Below, piece after piece: positions 52,080 to 60,932 of a DNA stretch of 64,000 bases. Source of the DNA: DATBVX01 sp963696675. Lineage in GTDB: Bacteria; Pseudomonadota; Gammaproteobacteria; Steroidobacterales; Steroidobacteraceae. Numbering within the stretch: position 1 is the first letter of the stretch; each line of letters begins with the position of its first letter. The notes under the pieces were generated by a model. The model was not told where the DNA came from and did no database searches. It saw only the letters and a list, made by a program, of their open reading frames with translations. Made by a program: the position numbers and the translations under genes. The stretch is taken from the NCBI GenBank assembly GCA_963696675.1, contig CAVOLM010000008.1:9387-73386 (forward strand), in the 5' to 3' direction.

Positions 52080-53918
52080 TCACAATGAACGTCCGACTCC
52101 CCAACAGGGGACACTGTCTTCCCACCGGTTGTGAGTCAGTCTTATCGGCTCGGACCTTCCTTCGACCGGCGCAACGAAAATCTCGCCATAGGGCTGCGGG
52201 TTCTCGCTTGAAAGTGGGGCCTCGTCGTTAAGCCAGGCACGCATCGAAGCGAATGCGATCCACTTGCCATCTGGAGAGAATCGCGGATGCACGCTCGGCG
52301 CATACTCTTGAAACAGGCGCCGGCTACCATTCGGTTTGCCGTCCTTCATGGGCTGCAGGTAGAGCTGAAAGTCGTTGCTGCTGAAGGCGATCAGATCACC
52401 ATTCGGTGAAATCGTCGGCATCGTGTCGACATCTTCATCCTGGGTGATCTGCCTGATGTTAGTGCCGTCCGAGTTCATCAGGTAGATATCCTTGTTTCCG
52501 TCACGGGTACTTCGGAAAACAATCTGGCTGCCGTCAGCAGTCAGATCGGGAAACGCGTTGTTGCGGAATCTTCCTTGAGTCAGGTTCGTCGCCTTTGACC
52601 CATCGCTGCGGACGGTCCAAATATCCACGATCGCGTCATCGGAGGCGAACTGGGGCCCAACGGTGAATGCGATCAGATCTGCACGGCGCGCCCAACTGGT
52701 TGCCCATACCCGCATGCTAGTCGAAGGAGCGAACACTTCACGTTTGCCAGAGCCATCGAAATGACTGGCTACGAGATGCATGTCGTTCGGATCATCCGCG
52801 TGCCGCAACTGGCTCGTGACAAACTCGAGGCCATCGGGGCTGATGGAACAAAATCGGCCATGCACGCCCTGGATGTCGAGGATCCGATCCGGCAATCGCA
52901 CCTCATCATGCGTACCTGACGCGACAATCTGAACTCCATTCGATCCGGTCGACTTGCCCGCGAGTGATCTTTTGCCGGTGCAGAGCATTCGTCCGTTCTA
53001 GTGATCGAATGCTAGTCCACGGCAGTCTCGCTGCGTCTCGTTTTCACGGCGAAGGTCTGATCCGTTGCTCGCGACCGACATGATTGCGAGGCCGTCGGAC
53101 GTCTTCCTCACGAACGCGACCCGCCCATTCGGCATCACGGCGGGCGACAACGCTGACAGGTCTTTCGGCGTGAGCGCGCGTTGGCCTGTGCCGTCGGAAT
53201 TCATCGCCCAGATGCGGAAGGTCTCGCCCAAACCTCCCGAGTAAAAAAAGAGCGTGCGTCCATCAGGGGACCAGGCGGGTGATCCGCTCATCGACTTGAG
53301 CATCGTCAGTCGTCGCGGAGCCGATCCGCTCAGTCGCATCGTGTAAATCTCTGCCCGAAATGGGTACCGCTCCTCACTATCGCGATCGCTGCTGAAGGCC
53401 ACCGTCTTACCGTCTGGCGATACAGCGGGACGAAAATCGCCCGCCGGATTACGAGTCAGATTTTTCGCCTGATTGGCGCTGCCGGGATCGTCTGGCCGGA
53501 ACGGCATCGAAAAAAGATCGGCGTTCCCGTCGCGATCACTGACGAAGAGCAGCGTGCTGCCATCGGGCGCAAACGCGGGCGCAGCATCCATGAAACGTCC
53601 ACGTGTCAGCGGCTTCGCTGGACCCGGGTGCTCAAGATCGAAGGCGTAAAGGTGAGGATTACCGGACCGCTCCGAGGAAAACACCACCCATCGGCCATCG
53701 GGCGAGAACGTCGCGTCATAGTTGTGGCCTGGGCCATCAGTAATTTGCTTTGTCGACGATCCTGGTCCGAAGAGATATACGTCCAGGGCGCCAGGGCGAA
53801 TTGTCGTGTAGACAATGCGCTCGCGTCGTTCATCTTCGGCCATCGGCGAAGTGGCCATCAACAACATCGACGCGCCCGCCAATGGCAGCGCCCACTTCAA
53901 TCGCTCCGCACAAGGCAT
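52080..53918 (-). CDS. Secreted TolB/PD40-type beta-propeller protein, interrupted by an in-frame stop
   Basis: ATG 53918 starts a signal peptide (KWALPLAGASMLLMATSPMA) followed by PD40 blades: SPDGRWVVFSSERSGNPHLY, FAPDGSTLLFVSDRDGNADL, SPDGKTVAFSSDRD, WSPDGRTLFFYSGG. A TAG at 53000-52998 ends this part. Nine bases later, in the same frame, coding resumes at MLCTGKRSLAGKSTGSNGVQ and continues with ISPDGLEFVTSQLRH, DLTADGSQIVFRSTRDGNKD, ISPNGDLIAFSSND and FSPDGKWIAFASMR to 52080. The two halves make one 612-residue propeller. The stop may be a substitution error or a real nonsense mutation. It is divergent from the DUF4412-like gene. Confidence 0.8.
52998..53000 (-). other. In-frame amber codon inside the beta-propeller gene
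   Basis: TAG between GLAFDH and NGRMLCTGK, with no frame change on either side. Context before and after is coherent repeat sequence. The next in-frame ATG (52988) could restart translation. Confidence 0.8.
53825..53897. repeat. Dispersed direct repeat, copy 2 (73 bp)
   Basis: Partner of 48511-48584. Here it is part of the beta-propeller gene's first codons, so this is probably the original and the other the derived copy. Confidence 0.85.
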
Positions 53919-54011
53919 TCGGCACCTCGCGAACGAGCTGGCAGTGGTCGTCGTTGGAGGAGCAGCGTAGCATCACGCCCTCGCCGCCGTGCACCCCCGG
54001 GGACAATCAGA

Positions 54012-55214
54012 ATGGATACAAAAACACAGGTGCTGCGCAACGCGACCGTACTTCTCGCAGTTGCCTTGAACCTCCCGCTCGCCCACGCCGACATCACGCT
54101 CGAAGAGCGAATGACCGTGGACGGCTTGATGAAATTCGCCAATATGAACGGCAAGACGGTGACTACCGTCGCCGGCGACCGAGCTCGTACGGAAAGCGAC
54201 TTGCAGATGGAGTCGAAACTCATGCGCATGTTCGCCGGCAGCGCCATGGGTCCGACGGCTGAAATCATTCGGTTGGACCAGGAGAAGACCTACTCGTTGA
54301 ATCTCAAGAAAAAGGAGTACACGGAGCAGAGCTTCGCTGACTTGCGCGCGAACTGGCAGAAGATGATGGACCAGGCGCAGCAGGCCCAGACACAGGCTCA
54401 GTCTCAGGCGCAGCAGACACAAGGGGCGCCAAGCCCCGTGGATCAGTCGCAGTGCGAATGGTCGGAACCGCGATCGGAAGTCAAACGCACCGGTGAGAAG
54501 GCGACTTTTGCCGGCTACGAGGCGGAAAGGGTAGCCATCTCTGCGACCCAGACGTGTAAGGACAAGAAGTCCGACGCAGTGTGTGATTTCACACTCAACC
54601 TCGACGAGTGGCTGGCCCCCGCCTTCGCCGAGGATGCTGAGATCACCCACTTCTACCAGAGCTATGCGCAGAAAATGGGCTTCACGACGCAGCTGTCTCG
54701 TGATGCCGCGCAGCGCGCGGAAACACTGTTCGGCAGCTACAAGGGGCTCTGGAGCGAACTCGGTACCAAGCTTCGGGACATGCAGGGGCACCCAGTCAAG
54801 ACAACATTCGGTTTGAGCGTGGGTGGCCCACAATGCCAATCGACGAAGGAGGCCGCGGCCGGAGCACCGGCTGGCAGTACGCCGCCGACCAACGCTGAGA
54901 TGGAACAGGCCGCGGCAACGGCTACCGGTGAAGCGGCCGGGCAGGCAGCCGCCGAGAAAGCAGGAGAGTCCTCATTGAGCGGGGTTGCAGGCAAGCTGGG
55001 TGGCAAGATCGGATCGCTGTTTGCCAAGAAGAAGACCGAGCCTGCGCCGACGACAGCGGCACCCACGCCCGCCCCCACCGCCGCACCGACCACCGCGCCG
55101 GGCATGGTAAGCATGATGCAACTATCCGTCGAACTGGTGTCGGTGAATCGCAGCCCGGCAAGCGCCGGTGCTTTCGAAGTACCGGCCGACTTCAAGAAAG
55201 TCGGGGCACAATGA
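54012..55214 (+). CDS. Secreted DUF4412-like protein
   Basis: 400 residues, uninterrupted, with a signal peptide (VLLAVALNLPLAHA). Early part: DITLEERMTVDGLMKFANMN and RARTESDLQMESKLMRMFAG, then IIRLDQEKTYSLNLKKKEYT, the order of DUF4412. The middle has a glutamine-rich stretch and paired cysteines (QCEWSEP, TCKDKK, VCDFTLN); the C-terminal third is Ala/Pro/Thr-rich (TTAAPTPAPTAAPTTAPG) before MMQLSVELVSVNRSPASAGA. It probably acts in the periplasm; ligand unknown. ATG 54012 was chosen because the signal peptide begins there. Confidence 0.6.
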   Translation: MDTKTQVLRNATVLLAVALNLPLAHADITLEERMTVDGLMKFANMNGKTVTTVAGDRARTESDLQMESKLMRMFAGSAMGPTAEIIRLDQEKTYSLNLKKKEYTEQSFADLRANWQKMMDQAQQAQTQAQSQAQQTQGAPSPVDQSQCEWSEPRSEVKRTGEKATFAGYEAERVAISATQTCKDKKSDAVCDFTLNLDEWLAPAFAEDAEITHFYQSYAQKMGFTTQLSRDAAQRAETLFGSYKGLWSELGTKLRDMQGHPVKTTFGLSVGGPQCQSTKEAAAGAPAGSTPPTNAEMEQAAATATGEAAGQAAAEKAGESSLSGVAGKLGGKIGSLFAKKKTEPAPTTAAPTPAPTAAPTTAPGMVSMMQLSVELVSVNRSPASAGAFEVPADFKKVGAQ

Positions 55215-55277
55215 CTCGCCTGCAGTAACTCATCGCAGCAGCGCGCGAGCTCGTGCGCTGCGATTGCTTGGCTGCCT

Positions 55278-55685
55278 CTATTTCTTCTGCAGCGTCCGCA
55301 AGTACTCCACCAGCAGGTCTATGAGCTGGTCGACCTGCTTCTGGTTGTCCGGATTTCCGGTATCCGCGTAGTAGAACTCCATACCCCAGACCGGCATTTC
55401 CCGAGAACCGTGCGGCCCCGGCACGTTGCGGCCGTCGATGATCGTGCGAACTTCCTGCGTCGGATACGTTCCGCCGCGCCGTTTCGCAAGGGTCGTCAGA
55501 TCAGGTGGTGAGACCTTGAAAAATGCCGCGACTGGCCCGTTGCCCTCGGCCTCCTCGCCGTGACAGGCGGCACAGAAGCGGTAGTAGAGCTGCTTGCCAT
55601 CGTAGGGGGATAAATCCTCGGCCGATGCGAGTGGCACGCTCGCCAACAGGGTCCCGACTACCAAGATTTCTCGAACGAACACCAT
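55278..55685 (-). CDS. Monoheme c-type cytochrome
   Basis: 135 residues. Signal peptide ILVVGTLLASVPLASAEDLS, one heme motif YYRFCAACHGEEAEGNGPVA and an axial methionine candidate in HGSREMPVWGMEFYY. The GPVAAFFKVSPPDLTTLAKR insertion is typical of small class-I cytochromes of respiratory or oxidase side chains. ATG 55685 precedes a clean signal peptide. It converges with the DUF4412-like gene and is divergent from hsp20. Confidence 0.9.
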   Translation of the reverse strand: MVFVREILVVGTLLASVPLASAEDLSPYDGKQLYYRFCAACHGEEAEGNGPVAAFFKVSPPDLTTLAKRRGGTYPTQEVRTIIDGRNVPGPHGSREMPVWGMEFYYADTGNPDNQKQVDQLIDLLVEYLRTLQKK

Positions 55686-55762
55686 CGCCGATCTCCTCTG
55701 GTCTCGTGCCAATGGACCTCGGCCAGCCTCATGCTCGGCCGACCGCCGCAGGGCGCTATTAG

Positions 55763-55768
55763 TATAGT
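55763..55768 (+). promoter_or_regulatory. Possible -10 element upstream of hsp20
   Basis: TATAGT lies in an AT-rich patch (CTATTAGTATAGTAC, 55756-55770) within otherwise GC-rich DNA, 107 bp before the Hsp20 start. No clear heat-shock sigma-factor -35 was seen. Confidence 0.3.
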
Positions 55769-55874
55769 ACAAGCCGCAGTGGCTTCGCGGCACCCACGAA
55801 TTGCGAGATTCACCCGCCCTGCGATCATGGTCCGTGAGGATTTGAGGCGCTTGGTGCGCCCGAAGGAGAGAGCC

Positions 55875-56321
55875 ATGAGCCTGATTCGATGGGAACCATT
55901 CGGAGAATCTGATGATTTCTTCCGCCGACTGATGCCGCTCCTCAATGCGCGCTGGCCGCGACTGCCCGCCGAGTCTGCTCGCGCAACGTATGAGTGGGCG
56001 CCGACTGCCGACATCAGCGAGACAGAGAAGGAATACCTGGTGAAGGCTGACCTGCCTGGCGTCAAGCGCGATGACGTGCGCATCACGCTGGAGGATGGCG
56101 TCATCACGATCGCGGGCGAGCGCCGCCAGGACAAGGAAGAGAAGTCCGAGAAGACACACCGTGTGGAGAGCTTCTACGGTACCTTCTCGCGCAGTTTCAC
56201 GGTACCTGACGATGCTGACGCGAACAGCGTCCGCGCCGAGAGCAAGGACGGCGTGCTGTATGTGCACGTTCCAAAGCTCAAGGTGGAGAAGGCGAAACCC
56301 GTTCAGATCAAAGTGGAATGA
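55875..56321 (+). CDS. Small heat-shock protein (Hsp20/alpha-crystallin)
   Basis: 148 residues from ATG 55875, with GGAGAG six bases upstream. The alpha-crystallin domain is complete: ADISETEKEYLVKADLPGVK, VRITLEDGVITIAGERRQDK, RVESFYGTFSRSFTVPDDAD, and SVRAESKDGVLYVHVPKLKV, with the C-terminal VEKAKPVQIKVE. It holds unfolding proteins for refolding by other chaperones. First gene of the plus-strand pair at the left edge of the stress island. Confidence 0.95.
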   Translation: MSLIRWEPFGESDDFFRRLMPLLNARWPRLPAESARATYEWAPTADISETEKEYLVKADLPGVKRDDVRITLEDGVITIAGERRQDKEEKSEKTHRVESFYGTFSRSFTVPDDADANSVRAESKDGVLYVHVPKLKVEKAKPVQIKVE

Positions 56322-56389
56322 GCGCTGGGGATGCATGCGGCGCCGGGCCTGGGCCAGCGCCGCATGACCGGCCGCGAAGGAGAAAATCA

Positions 56390-56729
56390 TGAACGCTCAG
56401 CTGCCCAGCACTGCTTCATGGTTGTGCACGCGTTCGTCGAACTCGCCGACCGCCTGGCGCAATTGGACTGCGATGCGCGACGCGCGAATCAACCGCTGGT
56501 GCAGGACTTCGCCGACCAGGCAATACAGCGTCAGAACGATGAGGTGATCGATCGGCTGCGCGCAGTCACTGAGCTCGAGCTCGACAATATCGACGCCGCA
56601 TTGGCCCGGATCGCCGCGGGCGCCTACGGCCAGTGCGAGCGCTGCAGCGAGCCTATCGACCCTGCGCGCCTGAACGCCCTGCCACAAAGCGTCTTATGCA
56701 TACACTGCGCGCACCTTGCGAGTTCGTAG
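56390..56729 (+). CDS. DksA/TraR-type C4 zinc-finger protein (frameshift near start)
   Basis: ATG 56390 has a strong AAGGAGAAAATC site, but an indel within the first 50 bases is needed to reach the conserved frame: ELADRLAQLDCDARRANQPL, QDFADQAIQRQNDEVIDRLR, NIDAALARIAAGAYGQCERC, DPARLNALPQSVLCIHCAHL. The CxxC-x17-CxxC zinc knuckle and helical arm fit DksA/TraR proteins, which bind in the RNA polymerase secondary channel. The acidic coiled-coil tip is not obvious, so it may belong to the non-DksA branch. Confidence 0.8.
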
Positions 56730-56734
56730 CTGAC

Positions 56735-56760
56735 GTTTGTGGCCGCTTCGCGCCGCAAAC
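56735..56760. terminator. Hairpin between convergent genes
   Basis: GTTTGTGGC (56735-56743) and GCCGCAAAC (56752-56760) pair over nine bases with one mismatch (G-U possible in RNA). No T tract on either strand, so terminator function is uncertain. Confidence 0.3.
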
Positions 56761-56764
56761 TCGA

Positions 56765-56971
56765 TCAACTAGCGCTGCGGCCGAGCGCTTCACCGGTCCG
56801 AAAGTCTTCACTGGTTCGCAACATCGGGAAATCAAGCGTGCCAATGGAAATGATGCGCACTTCATGGCCTGCGCTCTCGGCGCCACTCTGGTAGGCGCGC
56901 GCCAATGCATGAATGAAGCGTTCCTCCCTGCTATCGGGGTGCCCATCGATGATTACGATCCGCTTGCCCAT
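56765..56971 (-). pseudogene. Truncated flavodoxin-like NAD(P)H oxidoreductase
   Basis: ATG 56971 starts MGKRIVIIDGHPDSREERFI, a flavodoxin-fold quinone-reductase start with the FMN-phosphate loop, followed by ARAYQSGAESAGHEVRIISI and GTLDFPMLRTSEDF. The frame stops at 68 residues, where the family usually continues to about 190; the flavin and active-site half is absent from the following 40 bp. It lies 23 bp after the stress protein stop and looks like the 3'-deleted last gene of the operon. Confidence 0.65.
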
Positions 56972-56994
56972 TGATCGAACGGCAGATTGGTGGT

Positions 56995-58050
56995 CTAGGG
57001 CAATACTGCGATGGGCAGGTGATGAGCTTGTGCCGTCACGGGGGTGCGGAAGCCGGGAGCCTTGACCACGCACAGATCGCAGCTCAGCTCATCGATGACA
57101 TGTTCCGCCGTGTTGCCGATAAAGAGTCGTTTCAGTCCGGAACGGGAAACGGCACCCATGACCACGATCTGGGCGCGCAGTTGCCTCGCCACTCGGGGCA
57201 GCACCTGCTGCGGCTCGCCGGCGACGACGTGGAGACGGCGCTCGCTGATCGCAAAGCGCCTGGTCTCGGCCGCGACTCTCCGGCCGATGCGCTTTGCGTG
57301 TTCACGGGCTTCGGGCCCGGTAGCGATGATCGGCAGTGGCTCAGTCATCACTCCGGGCAGATACTCGAGCAACGGCGGGTACGCATGAGCGGCATGCAGC
57401 TGGCCGCCAAGTGCGCGCGCGAGTTGTGCGCCGACCTTGAGAATGCGTGGATCAAGGGCCGCGGGTTTGGCGCGCACGTGCAGGGGATCGACAGCGCACA
57501 GCACTTTCGTGGCCTTCCACGCGCGCGAGGACCTCACGAGGAGCAATGGCACAGGGCACAGGCGAATGAGTTGCCAGTCCGTATTGCTCAGAAACGGGCG
57601 GGCGAGCGCGCGGTGCCGGTGCGTCGTGGCAATGACGAAATCGGCCTTGTGTCGCAGAGCCTGCCGGATGATGCCCTCGTATGCCGGATAGTCCCAACGC
57701 ACGCTGACGCGAACGCGCAGTCCCGCACGCGCAAGAACCTCGGCACGCCGCTCGAGACGTGCGCGCGCCGCTTCCACCAGCGACTCGATCTCGTGTTCCA
57801 ACATCGCGCGTGCGCTGCCATATACGACTGCGCCGTGGATTCGCGGATCGAACAGACAATGAAACACCTCCAGCTCCGCGCCAGTGCGCCGGGCGAGCTG
57901 CAACGCTTTCGCCAAGGCGGGCTGGTGACGCGAGGCCGGCTCGGCGATTGCGACCAGAATGCGATTGATTGCAGTCAACGGGGACACCCGCGTCGCGCCC
58001 GTCGCGACAATGTCGCTGCTCCGGTCAAGGCCCGATACCCTCGAGGACAT
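56995..58050 (-). CDS. Tandem universal stress protein (two UspA domains)
   Basis: 351 residues, uninterrupted. Domain 1: INRILVAIAEPASRHQPALA, FDPRIHGAVVYGSAR and ADFVIATTHRHRALARPFLS. Domain 2: WKATKVLCAVDPLHVRAKPA, LARALGGQLHAAHAYPPLLE and AQIVVMGAVSRSGLKRLFIG, ending NTAEHVIDELSCDLCVVKAP, the ATP-type GxxxxG tail. UspE-like tandem proteins are cytosolic stress factors. The ATG at 58050 overlaps the DUF302 gene by 26 bp; a GTG at 57987 could be the true start. Confidence 0.9.
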   Translation of the reverse strand: MSSRVSGLDRSSDIVATGATRVSPLTAINRILVAIAEPASRHQPALAKALQLARRTGAELEVFHCLFDPRIHGAVVYGSARAMLEHEIESLVEAARARLERRAEVLARAGLRVRVSVRWDYPAYEGIIRQALRHKADFVIATTHRHRALARPFLSNTDWQLIRLCPVPLLLVRSSRAWKATKVLCAVDPLHVRAKPAALDPRILKVGAQLARALGGQLHAAHAYPPLLEYLPGVMTEPLPIIATGPEAREHAKRIGRRVAAETRRFAISERRLHVVAGEPQQVLPRVARQLRAQIVVMGAVSRSGLKRLFIGNTAEHVIDELSCDLCVVKAPGFRTPVTAQAHHLPIAVLP

Positions 58051-58417
58051 TCACCAGGCGCTTGCGGACTTCGATCGCGAAACTTGCGAGAGCCGGGTTG
58101 CCGGTGCGCTCCATCGCTGCAACCGGATCGACGCTCGCCACCTCGACGCGCCCATCGGCTGTTTCCCGGACAATGACGTTGCAGGGCAAGAGCACGCCGA
58201 GCTTGTCCTCCATCTTGAGCGCTTCGTGTGCGAGCTTGGGGTTGCATGCGCCTAGGATCCGATAGCGTGGCAGCTCCGCCCCAATCTTCGACTTCAGCGT
58301 GGCGCTGACGTCGATATCGGTGAGCACTCCAAAGCCCTCGGCCTTAAGGCGCTCGACGACCTGCGCGACGACCTGGTCGAAGGGTTGCTGGGCGTCTTTG
58401 GCGATGTAGTAGTTCAT
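58025..58417 (-). CDS. DUF302 protein
   Basis: 130 residues from ATG 58417 (MNYYIAKDAQQPFDQVVAQV). DUF302 order: VERLKAEGFGVLTDIDVSAT, YRILGACNPKLAHEALKMED, LGVLLPCNVIVRETADGRVE and ASVDPVAAM. The function of the family is unknown; it is common beside stress genes and cytochromes. The ATG overlaps the groEL stop as ATGA, so it is coupled to that gene. Confidence 0.92.
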   Translation of the reverse strand: MNYYIAKDAQQPFDQVVAQVVERLKAEGFGVLTDIDVSATLKSKIGAELPRYRILGACNPKLAHEALKMEDKLGVLLPCNVIVRETADGRVEVASVDPVAAMERTGNPALASFAIEVRKRLVNVLEGIGP

Positions 58418-60033
58418 TCGACCCCCATCGGCGCACGCTCTTCACTCTTTTCCGGCTTCTCGGTCATCGTGGCCTCGGTCAGCAGCAGCACGCTCGCGAC
58501 CGAGACCGCGTTCTCGAGCGCCATACGCACGACCTTGGCGGGATCGACGATGCCGGCCTCGAACAGGTCGACGTATTCCTTGCGCGCGGCGTCGAAGCCG
58601 ACGTTGCCGGTGCCGTTCAGCATGCGGTCGACGACCACGCCGCCGTCGGCCGCGGAGTTCTCGGCGATCTGGCGCGTCGGCGCCTCGAGCGCGCGCCGCA
58701 GGATCTGCACGCCGGTGCGCTCGTCGCCGCTGCGTCTGCGGCTCGAGCGCGGCCACCGCGGGGCACACGCGCAGCAGCGCGAGACCGCCGCCCGCGCACG
58801 ATGCCTTCGGCGACCGCCGCCTTCGTCGAGCTGATGGCGTCGTCGAGCGCGTCCTTCTTCGCTTTCATCTCCGACTCCGACGGCGCGCCGACGCGGATCA
58901 CCGCGACGCCGCCCGCGAGCTTCGCGAGGCGCTCTTCGAGCTTCTCGCGGTCGTAGTCGCTCGTCGTCTTGTCGATCTCCTTGCGGATCATCTGCATGCG
59001 GCCCTGGATCGCGGCCTTGTCGCCGGCGCCGCCGATGATCGTCGTCGTGTCCTTGTCGACGACCACGCGCTTGGCGCGGCCGAGCTGCGTCAGCTCGACG
59101 TCCTCGAGCTTCAATGCCCAGCTCCTCGGAGATCAGCTGGCCGCCCGTCAGCGCCGCGATGTCCTCCAGCATCGCCTTGCGCCGATCGCCGAAGCCCGGC
59201 GCCTTGACGGCCGCGTTCTTCAGCACGCCGCGGATCTGATTGACGATCAGCGTGGCGAGCGCCTCGCCCTCGATGTCCTCGGCGATGAAGAGGATCGGGC
59301 GGCCGGACTTCGCCACCTGCTCGAGCAGCGGGATGATGTCCTTGAGGATGTTGAGCTTGCGATCGCAGATGAGGACGAAGGCCTCCTCGAGGACGGCCTC
59401 CATCGTGTTCGGGTCGGTGACGAAGTACGGCGACAGGTAGCCCCGATCGAACTGCATGCCTTCGACCACTTCGAGCATCGTTTCGGTGGTCTTCGACTCC
59501 TCGACCGTGATCACGCCGTCGCCGCCGACCTTTTCCATGGCATCGGCGACCAGCTCGCCGATCGCCGGATCGTTGTGCGCGGAGATCGTCGCGACCTGCG
59601 CCTTCTCCTTGCGGCTGCTGACCGGCTTCGCAAGTGCGCCCAGCGCCTTCACCGCCACTTCGAGGCCACGATCGAGCCCGCGCTTGATGTCGATCGCGCT
59701 CGCGCCCGCGGCCACGTTGCGTACGCCATCGGCGTAGATCGCGTGTGCGAGGATCGTCGCCGTGCTCGTGCCGTCACCGACGGCATCGCCGGTCTTCTCG
59801 GCGGCCTGCCGCAGCATCTGCGCGCCGAGGTTCTCCTCGGGATCCGCGAGCTCCATCTCCTTGGCGATCGTCACGCCGTCGTTGCAGACCACCGGTACGC
59901 CCCACTTCTTCTGAATCAGGACCGATTTCGATTTCGGCCCGAGCGTGATGCGCACGGCGTCGGCGAGCTGCGTAGCGCCGCGCAGAACCTTCTCGCGCGC
60001 CGCCGAACGGAACAGCACCTGCTTTGCGGTCAT
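58414..60033 (-). CDS. groEL: 60-kDa chaperonin (GroEL), second-type, frameshifted
   Basis: The first 310 residues are continuous: MTAKQVLFRSAAREKVLRGA, VLIQKKWGVPVVCNDGVTIA, AVGDGTSTATILAHAIYADG, IDIKRGLDRGLEVAVKALGA, GDGVITVEESKTTETMLEVV and KAPGFGDRRKAMLEDIAALT. Indels near 59110, 58800 and 58740 shift the equatorial part; KRVVVDKDTTTIIGGAGDKA and GGVAVIRVGAPSESEMKAKK continue. The C-terminus ends EKPEKSEERAPMGVE instead of the GGM-rich tail, and no groES is adjacent, so it is an accessory chaperonin. It stands between the phosphoribosyltransferase (12 bp) and DUF302 (4-bp overlap) genes. Confidence 0.9.
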   Translation of the reverse strand: MTAKQVLFRSAAREKVLRGATQLADAVRITLGPKSKSVLIQKKWGVPVVCNDGVTIAKEMELADPEENLGAQMLRQAAEKTGDAVGDGTSTATILAHAIYADGVRNVAAGASAIDIKRGLDRGLEVAVKALGALAKPVSSRKEKAQVATISAHNDPAIGELVADAMEKVGGDGVITVEESKTTETMLEVVEGMQFDRGYLSPYFVTDPNTMEAVLEEAFVLICDRKLNILKDIIPLLEQVAKSGRPILFIAEDIEGEALATLIVNQIRGVLKNAAVKAPGFGDRRKAMLEDIAALTGGQLISEELGIEARGRRADAARPRQARGRRQGHDDDHRRRRRQGRDPGPHADDPQGDRQDDERLRPREARRAPREARGRRRGDPRRRAVGVGDESEEGRARRRHQLDEGGGRRRHRARAAVSRCCACAPRWPRSSRRRSGDERTGVQILRRALEAPTRQIAENSAADGGVVVDRMLNGTGNVGFDAARKEYVDLFEAGIVDPAKVVRMALENAVSVASVLLLTEATMTEKPEKSEERAPMGVE

Positions 60034-60045
60034 CCGAACCTTCCC

Positions 60046-60801
60046 CTATCCACAGGGTTTTCCGGACACTTCCGTCCGCCCTGCGGCAATACGCATATTC
60101 CCATCGGGCTCTCCTGCGGCGCCCCTGGCGCGCGAAAAAGCCTGCGATTGTGGGCTTCGAGCCAACTCCAGAAGGCGCCGGACCTCGGCATCCTCCACCT
60201 GGTGGAAGTCTTCGTACCAAGCGCCAATCGAATACATGAACGCCGGTATCTGTACGATCGCGATCTCGTCGGCCTCCGCTCGTACCAGCGCGACGGCTTC
60301 GTCGGACGCGACAGGGGCTGCCGCAATCACGCGGTCGGCACCTGCCTGGCGCGCCGCCCGGATGGCGGCCACCATCGTCGCCCCGGTCGCAAGCCCGTCG
60401 TCCACCAGCACTACGGTTCGACCGCGCAGGTCCAGCGGCGGCAGGCCCCCGCGATAGGCGTGCTCCCGGCGCTCGAGCTCGGCGAGCTCGCGCTGCGCAA
60501 GTTGTTCGAATTGAACATCAAGCCTGGCCTGCCTCGTACGGCCCGGCTCACGCACGAGGATGCCCCCCGAAGCGATCGCGCCGATCGCGAGCTCCGGCTG
60601 GCCCGGCATCCCGATCTTGCGCACGACGAGGACATCGAGTGGCGCATGCAAGGCGCTCGCCACTTCGTAAGCGACCGGGATGCCCCCGCGAGCAAGCCCG
60701 AGCACCAGTAGGGGCTGCGGCAGCTTCAGCTTCCGAAGCACGCTCGCCAAGGCACGACCGGCCTCGGTCCGATCGACGAAACCATCATTTTCGCTTTCCA
60801 T
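60046..60801 (-). CDS. Phosphoribosyltransferase-domain protein
   Basis: 251 residues from ATG 60801, uninterrupted. The PRPP motif is RTVVLVDDGLATGATMVAAI; upstream LLVLGLARGGIPVAYEVASA and LDVLVVRKIGMPGQPELAIG give the characteristic ARGG and RKIG loops. The region ELAELERREHAYRGGLPPLD and the late IVQIPAFMYSIGAWYEDFHQ match the group of PRTase proteins found beside stress genes. The true base substrate is unknown. First gene of the minus-strand stress operon. Confidence 0.88.
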   Translation of the reverse strand: MESENDGFVDRTEAGRALASVLRKLKLPQPLLVLGLARGGIPVAYEVASALHAPLDVLVVRKIGMPGQPELAIGAIASGGILVREPGRTRQARLDVQFEQLAQRELAELERREHAYRGGLPPLDLRGRTVVLVDDGLATGATMVAAIRAARQAGADRVIAAAPVASDEAVALVRAEADEIAIVQIPAFMYSIGAWYEDFHQVEDAEVRRLLELARSPQSQAFSRARGAAGEPDGNMRIAAGRTEVSGKPCG

Positions 60802-60932
60802 GCAACGTACGCTAATCCGCGCATGCAGCCCATCGCCATTCTGGACAGTACGTATGGCAGTGCGGTTGATACGGCTTTCCTGACCGCGCACGATCTGTGA
60901 CCTTGAGCGGCAGGAGATCCGGAGGGCAATCG

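Noticed and set aside
58969..60711. 580-codon open frame on the plus strand
   Set aside because: Antisense shadow of groEL and the phosphoribosyltransferase, rich in Arg/Asp/His repeats and without any family motif.
60046..60801. TGTACG half-site at about 60248 as another regulon member
   Set aside because: Only one arm matches and it lies inside the phosphoribosyltransferase gene.
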